NCBI GenBank assembly: GCA_007128275.1
Contig: SKXR01000101.1
Location: forward strand, 1 to 19,808
Origin: Kiritimatiellia bacterium
Lineage (GTDB): Bacteria > Verrucomicrobiota > Kiritimatiellia > SLAD01
Direction of reading: 5' to 3'
Length of the DNA stretch: 19,808 nucleotides
The translations under genes were made by a program, and so were the position numbers. Of the stretch, positions 6,798-14,058 are shown piece by piece. How positions within the stretch are numbered: the stretch's first letter is position 1; each line of letters begins with the position of its first letter. The notes beneath the pieces are model-generated. The model made no database searches. It saw only the letters and a program-made list of their open reading frames with translations, and was not told the origin of the DNA.

Positions 6798-8177
6798 ATG
6801 AGGCGAGAAAAGGATTCTTTGGGGGAACTGGACGTTCCCGAAAACGTACTGTACGGCATCCATACGTGCCGCTCGATGGAGAATTTTGATGCGGCGGGTG
6901 AACCTGTGCCCATCGAAATCGTCTACGGCATGGTCCGCCTGAAATGGGCGTGCGCCAAAGCGAACCAGGCGCTGGGCCTGTTGAGTGATGAAAAGACCGG
7001 GGCGATTGAGAAGGCCTGCCAAAAGATTCTGGACGGCGGCCACGATGACCAGTTTCCCGTGGACGTCTTTCAGGCGGGATCCGGCACATCCTCCAACATG
7101 AACGTCAACGAGGTGATCGGGAACCTGGCCGCGACGGTGTTGGGCGGAAAACCGGGTGACCGACATCTGGTGCATCCGAACGACGACGTCAATAAGGGGC
7201 AATCCACCAACAACATCTTTCCGTCCGGCATTCGCGTTGCCGCCGTCACGTTGACCGATCCGCTGACGGACGCGATCCAGCATCTGGTGGATACGTTGAT
7301 GGCGAAGGCGGAAGAGTTCAAGTTGGTGATCCGCAGCGGTCGCACGCATCTACAGGATGCCGTCCCCGAAATGATGGGCCAGGCCTTTGCGGCGTGGGCG
7401 CACGCGCTGGTCAAGGATTTGCGCCGTCTGGCGGCGGCGCGCGATCGCGTGCTGGAAATCGGCGCGGGCGGCAACGCCATCGGCACCGGAGTGAACACGA
7501 AAAAAGGCTTCCGTCCTTTCATCGCGCGGGAACTCAGCGCGATCACCGGCAAGGAGTATCGGGCGGCGGAAAACGGGATTGAAATCACGCAATACCTCAC
7601 GGATATGGCCGATGTGTCGTCGGCGTTGCGTATGATCGCGATGGACATCGGCAAACTCTGCAATGACCTGCGCCTGTTGGCGTCCGGACCGAACACGGGC
7701 TTGGCGGAAATCATGCTGCCCGCCGTGGAACCCGGTTCGTCCATCATGCCCGGCAAGATCAATCCGAGCATTTGCGAAGCCGCCAACATGGCTTGCATTC
7801 AGGTCATGGGCAACGATCAGGCGGTGCAATTGGCCGCCGGCGCGGGGCAGTTGGAGTTGAACACGCACATGCCGGTTACCGGCTACAATCTGGTACGGTC
7901 ATTCAACCTCCTCACACGCACGGCGCGGATGCTGGCGGACAAATGCATTGTCGGCATTCAAGTGGATGCGGAGCGATGCGCCTGGTATTTCGAAACCAGC
8001 GGGGGATTGGGCACGGTACTGAACCCGAAACTGGGATACGATAAGGTTGCGGTGCTGGTAAAGGAATCCCTGCGCGCGAAGAAGACCGCCAAGGAGTTGG
8101 TCATCGAAAAAGGCATTATGACCGAAGAGGAGTTCGAGAAGCTCGTTGCGCGTTCAACCGAACCGAACTTGGATTAA
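6798..8177 (+). CDS. Class II fumarase / aspartate ammonia-lyase family enzyme, probably fumarase
   Basis: A 459-aa homotetrameric lyase of the fumarase/aspartase superfamily. Conserved blocks in order: EKDSLGELDVPENVLYG (4-20), GSGTSSNMNVNEVIGN (94-109), HPNDDVNKGQSTNN (126-139), GRTHLQDAVPEMMGQ (181-195), the catalytic mobile loop GSSIMPGKIN (313-322) and AGAGQLELN. The loop followed by CEA favours fumarase, which has TQCEA there. YGIHT, LQDA and the C-terminal ELVIEKGIMTEEEF are equally at home in Bacillus-type AspB, so the substrate is ambiguous on sequence alone. The adjacent sdhCAB genes, 133 bp downstream on the same strand, favour fumarate/malate conversion in the TCA cycle. The frame opens at 6666; ATG 6798 is chosen because it begins the conserved N-terminus and has GGAG ten bases upstream. 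Confidence 0.85.
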   Translation: MRREKDSLGELDVPENVLYGIHTCRSMENFDAAGEPVPIEIVYGMVRLKWACAKANQALGLLSDEKTGAIEKACQKILDGGHDDQFPVDVFQAGSGTSSNMNVNEVIGNLAATVLGGKPGDRHLVHPNDDVNKGQSTNNIFPSGIRVAAVTLTDPLTDAIQHLVDTLMAKAEEFKLVIRSGRTHLQDAVPEMMGQAFAAWAHALVKDLRRLAAARDRVLEIGAGGNAIGTGVNTKKGFRPFIARELSAITGKEYRAAENGIEITQYLTDMADVSSALRMIAMDIGKLCNDLRLLASGPNTGLAEIMLPAVEPGSSIMPGKINPSICEAANMACIQVMGNDQAVQLAAGAGQLELNTHMPVTGYNLVRSFNLLTRTARMLADKCIVGIQVDAERCAWYFETSGGLGTVLNPKLGYDKVAVLVKESLRAKKTAKELVIEKGIMTEEEFEKLVARSTEPNLD

Positions 8178-8252
8178 GGAGGCCCTCCAGCGGCAGCGCG
8201 ACGGCCCGACCGGACGACACGGCGCGGGTTCGTTGCTGCGCTGGATTTAACG

Positions 8253-8282
8253 TTGAAGTGGATTGAGGAAACGGAGCATACT
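8253..8282 (+). promoter_or_regulatory. Candidate sdhCAB promoter
   Basis: TTGAAG (8253-8258), an 18-bp spacer, CATACT (8277-8282). The predicted start point is about 22 nt before the sdhC ATG. The hexamer CATACT, within GCATACTGT, also occurs before rsmI. The sdh genes could equally be co-transcribed with the upstream fumarase gene, since no clear terminator lies in 8178-8252. Confidence 0.35.
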
Positions 8283-8310
8283 GTCCTCTCAAAACGAAGG
8301 TGAGTGCTTT

Positions 8311-9030
8311 ATGAGTGTGATTCGAATTTGGCAGTCGACGGTGGGCAAGAAGGTGGTCATGGCCGTATCGGGTATTTTCCTGATGCTGTTTTTGATCACG
8401 CATTTGGCCGGGAACCTGACCATGTTTGCACCCGACGACGGCGCCCTGTTCAACCAATACGCGCACAAACTCGAAAGCATGGGCGTATTGCTCTACGTTG
8501 CCGAAGCCGGGCTGCTCGCCATCTTCCTTTTTCATGTCGTCGCCGCTTTTCAGGTGTATCTCGGCAAGAAGCGGGCGCGGGCCGGCGGTTATGACCGGGA
8601 CGCGTCCAAAGGCGGTCCGAGCAAGTTGACGGTGGCCTCCCGGTCCATGATCATCACCGGCATCGTCCTTCTGATCTTCATCCCGGTCCATATCTGGATG
8701 TTCAAGTTCAACGCCGGACAGGAATTCACGTATACGGAGGTGGGCGGCGAAGAGGTGAAGAACCTGTATGCGGTCGTGGTCGAATCCTTCCAGAACCCTT
8801 GGATTGCCTTCGGCTATACCGCGGTCATGCTGTTGCTCGGATTGCATTTGCGTCACGGCTTCTGGAGCTCGCTGCAGTCGCTGGGCGCGATGAGTCCGCG
8901 CTGGACGCCGGCTATTTATGCCGTCGGCCTTATCTTTGCGTTGCTGCTCGCGGGCGGCTTCCTGTTGTTGCCCTTGTATTTCTTTTTCTTTGGTGAGATT
9001 CCCGACGCGGGAATGGGAGGTGGACTGTGA
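8311..9030 (+). CDS. sdhC: Succinate dehydrogenase cytochrome b subunit (SdhC, B-type)
   Basis: The membrane anchor of complex II, 239 aa with five hydrophobic segments (about 15-38, 59-82, 112-133, 164-184, 203-228). This is the single-subunit, di-heme cytochrome b558 arrangement of B-type enzymes, which normally couple succinate/fumarate to menaquinone. Candidate heme ligands, one per helix I-IV, are H31 (LITHLAGNL), H75 (FLFHVVAAF), H127 (IPVHIWMF) and H179 or H182 (GLHLRHGFW). No sdhD is present or needed for this type. The ATG is preceded by GAAGGTGAG, a good ribosome-binding site. The stop overlaps the sdhA start by four bases (GTGA), giving translational coupling. Confidence 0.93.
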   Translation: MSVIRIWQSTVGKKVVMAVSGIFLMLFLITHLAGNLTMFAPDDGALFNQYAHKLESMGVLLYVAEAGLLAIFLFHVVAAFQVYLGKKRARAGGYDRDASKGGPSKLTVASRSMIITGIVLLIFIPVHIWMFKFNAGQEFTYTEVGGEEVKNLYAVVVESFQNPWIAFGYTAVMLLLGLHLRHGFWSSLQSLGAMSPRWTPAIYAVGLIFALLLAGGFLLLPLYFFFFGEIPDAGMGGGL

Positions 9031-10955
9031 GTGTGAAGAGCCCGATATTGGACGCGAAGATTCCGGACGGTCCGGTTCAACAGAAATGGTCGGACCATAA
9101 GGCCTCGATCAAGCTGGTGAATCCCGCCAATAAACGCAAATACACCGTCATCGTCGTGGGCACCGGCTTGGCCGGCGGCGCGGCGGCCGCGACGCTCGGG
9201 GAACTCGGCTACAATGTGCTGAATTTCTGTATTCAGGATTCCCCGCGCCGCGCGCACAGCGTCGCGGCCCAGGGCGGGATCAACGCCGCGAAGAATTATC
9301 AGAACGACGGCGACAGCGTGTGGCGTCTCTTTTACGATACGGTCAAGGGCGGCGACTATCGCGCGCGCGAGGCGAACGTGTATCGGCTGGCTGAGCTGAG
9401 CACCAACATCATTGACCAGTCCGTGGCCGCCGGCGTGCCGTTCGCCCGCGAGTACGGCGGCACGTTGGCGAACCGTTCTTTTGGCGGCGCGCAGGTGTCG
9501 CGTACCTTCTATGCCCGCGGTCAGACCGGCCAGCAACTGTTGCTCGGCTGTTACAGCGCGTTGATGCGGCAGGTGGATGCGGGCCGCGTGAAGCTGTTTC
9601 CGCGGCGCGAAATGCTCGATGTCGTGTTGGCGGAAGGCCGTGCGCGCGGGATCGTGTGCCGGAACTTGGTGACCGGCGAAATCGAGAAATACGCCGCCGA
9701 CGCGGTGTGCGTGGCCACGGGCGGTTATTCCACCGTGTTCTTTCTGTCCACCAACGCCGTGAACTGCAATGCCACGGCGGCGTGGCGCTGTTATAAGAAG
9801 GGCGCGCTGTTCGCGAATCCCTGTTTCACGCAGATCCATCCCACCTGCCTCCCGCAAGCGGGCGAAGGACAGTCCAAACTCACGTTGATGAGCGAAAGTT
9901 TGCGCAACGACGGGCGGGTCTGGGTGCCGAAAACGAAAGGCGACAAGCGGCCCCCGCAGGATATTCCCGAGGGCGAACGCGATTACTTTCTCGAACGGAA
10001 ATATCCCGCCTTCGGCAACCTCGCCCCGCGCGACATTTCTTCGCGCGCGGCCAAGGAGGCCTGCGACAACGGGTACGGCGTGGGGGCAACCGGCTTCTCG
10101 GTCTACCTCGACTTCGCTGAAGCCATAGGGCGCCTGGGGGAAAGCGTTATCCGCGAACGGTACGGCAATCTCTTTGCCATGTACCACGAGATTACGGACG
10201 AGGATCCCTACCGGATGCCGATGCGCATTTATCCCGCACCGCATTATACGATGGGCGGGTTATGGGTTGATTACAATCTCATGACCACCGTGCCCGGCCT
10301 GTACGCACTCGGCGAAGCCAACTTCTCCGATCATGGCGCGAACCGGCTCGGCGCCAGCGCGCTTATGCAGGGATTGGCCGACGGGTACTTTGTCTTGCCG
10401 GCCACGATCAGCGACTATCTCGCCGAACATCGGCCGGACGGGATGACCACCAATCACGAGGCCTTTACGGAAAGCGTCAAAGCGGTGGACGAGCAGACAA
10501 AACAGTTGATCGGCATCAACGGGAAAAAGACCGTGCGCGATTATCACTGGGAACTCGGCCGTGTCATGTGGGAGAAGGTCGGCATGGCCCGCGACGAGGC
10601 GGGGTTGAAGGAGGCCATTTCCGACATTCAGGCGTTGCGCGAGGATTATTGGAAGAACGTGAAGGTCGGCGGTTCAAACGAAGACCTGAACAAGAGCCTG
10701 GAGTTCGCCGGACGGCTGGGGGACTTCCTGGAACTGGGCGAAGTCATGGCCGTCGACGCGTTGGATCGCGAGGAATCGTGCGGCGGGCATTTCCGGAAGG
10801 AATATCAGACGGCCGACGGCGAGGCCTTGCGCAACGACGACAAGTTCTGTCACGTGTCCGCGTGGAAATACACGGGGGACAACAAGACGCCGGAACTGCA
10901 CAAGGAACCGCTTGAGTTTGATGACGTGAAATTGACACAGCGAAGTTATAAATAG
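9027..10955 (+). CDS. sdhA: Succinate dehydrogenase / fumarate reductase flavoprotein subunit
   Basis: The catalytic flavoprotein subunit of complex II, 642 aa, oxidising succinate or reducing fumarate at the cytoplasmic face. The FAD-binding fold begins TVIVVGTGLAGGAAAATLGE (40-59). RAHSVAAQGGINAA carries H77 in the position of the histidine that binds FAD covalently. GGDYRAREANVYRLAE and FAREYGG are typical of the menaquinone-type branch. The active-site region HPTCLPQAGEGQSKL is followed by HYTMGGLWVDYN and ALGEANFSDHGANRLGASAL near residues 410-450. The GTG start overlaps the sdhC stop and has GGAGG upstream; an alternative GTG lies two codons on. Direction of catalysis in vivo cannot be told from sequence. 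Confidence 0.96.
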   Translation: MSVKSPILDAKIPDGPVQQKWSDHKASIKLVNPANKRKYTVIVVGTGLAGGAAAATLGELGYNVLNFCIQDSPRRAHSVAAQGGINAAKNYQNDGDSVWRLFYDTVKGGDYRAREANVYRLAELSTNIIDQSVAAGVPFAREYGGTLANRSFGGAQVSRTFYARGQTGQQLLLGCYSALMRQVDAGRVKLFPRREMLDVVLAEGRARGIVCRNLVTGEIEKYAADAVCVATGGYSTVFFLSTNAVNCNATAAWRCYKKGALFANPCFTQIHPTCLPQAGEGQSKLTLMSESLRNDGRVWVPKTKGDKRPPQDIPEGERDYFLERKYPAFGNLAPRDISSRAAKEACDNGYGVGATGFSVYLDFAEAIGRLGESVIRERYGNLFAMYHEITDEDPYRMPMRIYPAPHYTMGGLWVDYNLMTTVPGLYALGEANFSDHGANRLGASALMQGLADGYFVLPATISDYLAEHRPDGMTTNHEAFTESVKAVDEQTKQLIGINGKKTVRDYHWELGRVMWEKVGMARDEAGLKEAISDIQALREDYWKNVKVGGSNEDLNKSLEFAGRLGDFLELGEVMAVDALDREESCGGHFRKEYQTADGEALRNDDKFCHVSAWKYTGDNKTPELHKEPLEFDDVKLTQRSYK

Positions 10956-11023
10956 GGCCAAACTTGCATCCGGCTCATCCGGAGGGTTCGCCCGACCTGA
11001 GCAATTGTAGTTTGGAGGGGTAG

Positions 11024-11044
11024 GGCGAGGCGTCCCGCCGAGCC
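11024..11044. repeat. Small hairpin in the sdhA-sdhB gap, related to the element at 13978
   Basis: The 116-bp gap between sdhA and sdhB is unusually long for this operon. It contains GGC-GA-GGCG-TCC-CGCC-GA-GCC, a stem with a GA/GA internal pair of mismatches and a 3-nt loop. The preceding GTAGGGCG is shared with 13976-13983, where a comparable GC-rich inverted repeat occurs. This is probably a dispersed intergenic repeat copy. It could also modulate the ratio of SdhB to SdhCA. Confidence 0.5.
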
Positions 11045-11071
11045 GCAGTCAGATGGAGAAGGGACAGAGAC

Positions 11072-11818
11072 ATGAAGTTTCAAGTCAAAGTATGGCGACA
11101 GAAGAATCGGCAAGATGCGGGACGGTTCGAGACCTATACCGTGGAGGACGTGATCCCGGAGATGTCGTTTCTCGAGATGCTTGACCTGTTGAACGAGCAA
11201 CTGCTCAAGCGGGACGAAAGTCCGATCGAATTTGACAGCGACTGTCGCGAAGGCATTTGCGGCACCTGCGGGTTGGTCGTAGACGGGATGGCGCACGGCC
11301 CGAAGCGGGCGTGTACCACCTGTGAATTGCGCATGCGCAACTTCTCCGAAGACAAGACCATCGTCGTGGAACCGTTCCGCGCGCACGGGTTCCCCGTCAT
11401 CAAGGATCTGGTTGTGGACCGGGAAGCGTTCGACCGGATTATAGCAGCGGGAGGCTATACGTCCGTGAACACCGGCTCGGCGCCCGAAGCCAATGCCTTG
11501 CTGATTCCGAAGGACATTGCCGAGAAAGCCATGGATTCCGCCGCTTGCATCGGGTGCGGCGCGTGTGTGGCGGCCTGCCCGAACGCGTCCGCGTCGCTCT
11601 TTGTCAGTGCGAAGATTACGCAGTTTTCCTTGTTACCGCAGGGCGCCGCGGAGCGAAAGCGGCGCGCCGTGCGGATGGTCGAACAGATGGATCGCGAAGG
11701 ATTCGGCAACTGTTCGAATCACGCCGAGTGCGAGGCCGCCTGTCCCAAGAGCATCTCCATCGAGAACATCGCCGTGATGCGTCGCGAATACATGAAAGGC
11801 GCGCTGGCGGGCGCGTGA
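11072..11818 (+). CDS. sdhB: Succinate dehydrogenase iron-sulfur subunit
   Basis: The electron-transfer subunit linking SdhA to the heme/quinone anchor, 248 aa. The N-terminal ferredoxin domain carries the [2Fe-2S] ligands C58, C63 and C66 in DCREGICGTCG plus C81. The C-terminal domain has C159-x2-C162-x2-C165-x3-C169-P (CIGCGACVAACP) for the [4Fe-4S] cluster. C214, C220 and C224 (CSNHAECEAACP) belong to the [3Fe-4S] cluster, with the fourth [4Fe-4S]-type cysteine shared in the usual pattern. All expected cysteines are present. The ATG is preceded by GGAGAAGGGA, a clear Shine-Dalgarno. It is third in the sdhCAB order typical of B-type enzymes. Confidence 0.95.
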   Translation: MKFQVKVWRQKNRQDAGRFETYTVEDVIPEMSFLEMLDLLNEQLLKRDESPIEFDSDCREGICGTCGLVVDGMAHGPKRACTTCELRMRNFSEDKTIVVEPFRAHGFPVIKDLVVDREAFDRIIAAGGYTSVNTGSAPEANALLIPKDIAEKAMDSAACIGCGACVAACPNASASLFVSAKITQFSLLPQGAAERKRRAVRMVEQMDREGFGNCSNHAECEAACPKSISIENIAVMRREYMKGALAGA

Positions 11819-11906
11819 CGCCGGGAAAAGGACTGCGCATACGGACCGGGGCGTGGGCTCCACGTGGGGCATTCTTGAGCGGGCATCAAGAAGGGAGATG
11901 GCGGCA

Positions 11907-12899
11907 GTGAAGCGCGCGTATTCGTTCGGGATCATCGCCATGTATATGGCCCTGTTCGCGGTCGTAGCCCCCGCGACGAACGTCGCGGATGGGCCTACGT
12001 TACGCCCTCCCGATCCCGCATTCCAAATCGGTCTGCAAACCTGGATGAGCCGGGGCGAAAGCAGTTGGCAAATCTCCTTTCGTGAAAACCATCCCTCGCT
12101 CGGACTGGTGTCCGGCCGGTCGCGCCTCGAATGGGAAGACCTCGATAGTTTCATCTATCGCCTGCATGCCGAGTATCGCGTCAATCCCTGGTTCCGCCTT
12201 TCCGCCGCCTACGGTTTCGGCGATGTGACGGGGGGAGAAAATATCGACACGGACTGGTATGATTTGGACGGTGAAGGCGAGTTCATGCTGGCCCAGTCGG
12301 TCGCGGTCACCCGCGGCGATTTGACCGTGGTGGACATCAACACCTACTTTCGCCTCAACGAGCTGGTGGATTTTCGAATGATTGCAGGCGATTGGGATGT
12401 GGTGGCCGGGTTCCTGTATTACGAGGAAGACCTTAACGATCGCAACGGCGTCATGACGGTGTTGTTTGAGGAACGGGTTCATCAGCCGCTGGCTGGTTTG
12501 GATTCTACCTACCGCTTCGCGTGGAGCGCGTTTCGCCTGGGCCTTCGCGGCCGGATTCCGCTGGCGGAGCGGGTGCGCGTGCAAGCAGAGTTGATGGGAT
12601 TGTTCGGCATTCGCTTCGAAGGAGACGCGTTCTGGAATCTACGAGGGGATTTTCGTAGTGAGCCCCCCAACTTCGTTCAGGAGGCGTCCGCCGGAACCGG
12701 CGCCGAATTGAAGACGTCGCTGGCCTACGATTTTACGCCGTCCATGTATGGCGAAATCGGGTTTTGGTGGTTTCACATGAGGGCGAAAGACGGAACCGAC
12801 ACCACCTTCTTCGCCGACGGCTCGACGGGCGTCGCAAGACTGGAGTGGGTAGAGACCACGCGTTACGGCGTGTTTCTTGGACTGGGCGGACGTTTCTAG
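11907..12899 (+). CDS. Predicted outer-membrane beta-barrel protein
   Basis: A signal peptide (MKRAYSFGIIAMYMALFAVVAPA) precedes about 300 residues of alternating aromatic/polar strands. The protein ends LGGRF, the C-terminal phenylalanine recognised by the BAM machinery. The stretch GRSRLEWEDLDSFIYRLHAE with WDVVAGFLYYEEDLNDRNG is reminiscent of omptin-like barrels and the Protochlamydia outer-membrane-protein type, but I do not see the omptin catalytic DD/DH pairs, so a protease function is not supported. Start: GTG 11907 has GGAG nine bases upstream. ATG 11898 in the same frame lies directly on that site and is the alternative. It follows sdhB by 88 bp with no terminator between and may be read through from sdh. 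A terminator follows the stop. Confidence 0.75.
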   Translation: MKRAYSFGIIAMYMALFAVVAPATNVADGPTLRPPDPAFQIGLQTWMSRGESSWQISFRENHPSLGLVSGRSRLEWEDLDSFIYRLHAEYRVNPWFRLSAAYGFGDVTGGENIDTDWYDLDGEGEFMLAQSVAVTRGDLTVVDINTYFRLNELVDFRMIAGDWDVVAGFLYYEEDLNDRNGVMTVLFEERVHQPLAGLDSTYRFAWSAFRLGLRGRIPLAERVRVQAELMGLFGIRFEGDAFWNLRGDFRSEPPNFVQEASAGTGAELKTSLAYDFTPSMYGEIGFWWFHMRAKDGTDTTFFADGSTGVARLEWVETTRYGVFLGLGGRF

Positions 12900-12904
12900 C
12901 AAAA

Positions 12905-12934
12905 AAAACCTCCCCGATTGCTCGGGGAGGTTTT
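12905..12934. terminator. Bidirectional intrinsic terminator
   Basis: A 13-bp perfect stem AAAACCTCCCCGA / TCGGGGAGGTTTT with loop TTGC. Eight A's lie on the left and a T-run on the right. It lies between two convergent outer-membrane protein genes and should stop transcription from both strands. Confidence 0.93.
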
Positions 12935-12955
12935 CCTTGTTGAGACTTCGCTTAA

Positions 12956-13483
12956 TTAGAAGAAGAACCGCATACCCAGCTGAATGCTGTGGTTTGTGTC
13001 TTCGGCTTCGTCGTCATCAAAGAAGATATCTTCGTTCGCCCACTCAAACAGATAGGAGAGGGAGACCGCGATATTTTCCGCAATGAAGTACTTCACACCG
13101 GCTTCACCGCCGACGACCACGGCGTCATCTTTCACCTTGCCGACTTCGCCGCCGAAGTCGATTTCGGTTTCGGCCCAGCCAACCGATACGCCCACAAACG
13201 GGACAATCGGTTCACCGAGATCCATGTTGTATTCGGTGAAAACGCCCAGACCATAGGCCTGTACGCTGTCGCTGTCGGCAATGGCTCCGAACAGGCCGAC
13301 CTGCACGCCGTCAATGACGAAGTAACCCAAGCCGATTGACAGATCAATCGCCGAGCCGTCTGCCGTCGCAAAGTCGTAGGACCCTTGCAGTTGCAGTTCC
13401 CGGGTTCCTTCGTTGATCATGACGCCGTAGCTGGACGCCGCAATCATCGAAACACCCATCATTAATGCAATGATTTTCTTCAT
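12956..13483 (-). CDS. Small outer-membrane beta-barrel protein (OmpX/OmpW-size)
   Basis: A 175-aa protein with signal peptide MKKIIALMMGVSMIAASSYG and a mature part of short amphipathic strands (LQLQGSYDFAT, AIDLSIGLGYFVIDGVQVGLFG, VPFVGVSVGWAET, GGEAGVKYFIAENIAVSLSYLFEW). It ends SIQLGMRFFF, a terminal-Phe barrel signature. The size fits an eight-stranded barrel of the OmpX/OmpA-N type; the function is unknown. Loops are notably acidic (DDDEAED). ATG 13483 is preferred over the upstream ATG at 13525 because AAGGAGAG precedes it and the KK-hydrophobic signal peptide starts there. It has its own promoter far upstream and a long leader. Confidence 0.8.
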   Translation of the reverse strand: MKKIIALMMGVSMIAASSYGVMINEGTRELQLQGSYDFATADGSAIDLSIGLGYFVIDGVQVGLFGAIADSDSVQAYGLGVFTEYNMDLGEPIVPFVGVSVGWAETEIDFGGEVGKVKDDAVVVGGEAGVKYFIAENIAVSLSYLFEWANEDIFFDDDEAEDTNHSIQLGMRFFF

Positions 13484-13723
13484 ACGTTTTCTCTCCTTGC
13501 TTACTGATTGATTTACCGCAAACACAGTTAACTACTTCTTAATTGGCGGCAATATACCGCTCATTCAATTTTCGTATTCCGTTATGCTCGAGCCAATCAC
13601 CTCCCCCAAAAAGACATGGTTAATCTTTACCGAGTTTCCCTGATGGCTTGGTCATCCAACCAGTCACAACCATGCTGTTAATAACTTTGTATTCGCTTCA
13701 CATCAGCTTGGTTATGCTTCCAA
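13484..13723 (-). promoter_or_regulatory. Long AT-rich 5' leader of the small OMP gene
   Basis: If the promoter at 13757-13730 is used, about 240 nt of untranslated RNA precede the start codon. Base composition is visibly richer in A+T than the flanking genes. Read as RNA it can form a hairpin TGGTTGG-ATGA-CCAAgCCA (one bulged G). Nearer the gene it can form GCGGTA-TAT-TGCCGC, with one G-U pair. CTGATG and CATCAG could close an outer helix, competing with part of the first hairpin. It does not match a riboswitch class I can name. A 17-codon ORF within it (MVVTGWMTKPSGKLGKD) has no Shine-Dalgarno that I can see. Confidence 0.4.
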
Positions 13724-13729
13724 CAGTAA

Positions 13730-13757
13730 ATGATATGTAGTCGCGTCATTTCGTCAA
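13730..13757 (-). promoter_or_regulatory. Putative promoter of the small OMP gene
   Basis: On the minus strand TTGACG (13757-13752, 5/6), a 16-bp spacer, TATCAT (13735-13730, 5/6). This is one of the best sigma70-like matches in the window and the only good one found upstream of the small OMP gene. Confidence 0.5.
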
Positions 13758-13835
13758 GCACTATTTTTGGAAAAAGCGGAAGGGGCGCAGGCGAGAAAGT
13801 GGGTGCCGAGTCGAGCAGGGAGCCCTCCGTCTCTT

Positions 13836-13918
13836 ATTGTTCTCTGTCCCTGATTCCCTATGTCTCTCATTGTTCTCTGTCCCTGATTCCCCTTCATTGT
13901 TCTCTGTCCCTGATTCCC
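13836..13918. repeat. Three-copy 23-bp direct repeat
   Basis: Three identical copies begin at 13836, 13869 and 13896. Each starts ATTGTTCTCTGTCCC and continues TGATTCCC. Spacing between starts is 33 and 27 bp, and parts of the spacers (CTATGTCTCTC, CTTC) also resemble one another. There are no spacers of constant length and no palindromic unit, so it is not CRISPR-like. Open frames across it on either strand are repetitive and low-complexity, and are unlikely to be genes. Confidence 0.85.
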
Positions 13919-13947
13919 TATCATTCCAAGACGGCCCGGAGGAGCGT

Positions 13948-13998
13948 CCTACGATTTCCGTTCCGCGCTCTTTCGTAGGGCGGTGCTCCGCGCCGCCC
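13948..13998. repeat. Double GC-rich inverted repeat
   Basis: CCTACGA (13948-13954) pairs with TCGTAGG (13973-13979) over an 18-nt loop. Overlapping it, GGGCGG (13978-13983) pairs with CCGCCC (13993-13998) over 9 nt. The GTAGGGCG core is shared with the sdhA-sdhB spacer. With the adjacent direct repeats it makes 13760-14058 a repeat-rich intergenic region. It may also lie in the 3' untranslated part of the aminotransferase transcript, which runs toward it. Confidence 0.55.
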
Positions 13999-14058
13999 AT
14001 TCAAGAAGACAGCGGCGACATAGAAGTGATCCCGCTGCCCTCCGGCCGGATTTTACGA

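Noticed and set aside
8916..10244. 442-aa minus-strand open frame opposite sdhA
   Set aside because: Antisense to an unambiguous sdhA; its composition (His/Arg/Ala-rich, no motifs) is that of a codon-bias shadow.
11907..12899. Omptin-type outer-membrane protease
   Set aside because: The barrel and some strand sequence recall omptins, but the catalytic Asp-Asp and Asp-His pairs could not be found.
13836..13918. Possible CRISPR array
   Set aside because: Only three units, gaps of 10 and 4 bp instead of 25-40 bp unique spacers, and no cas genes in the window.
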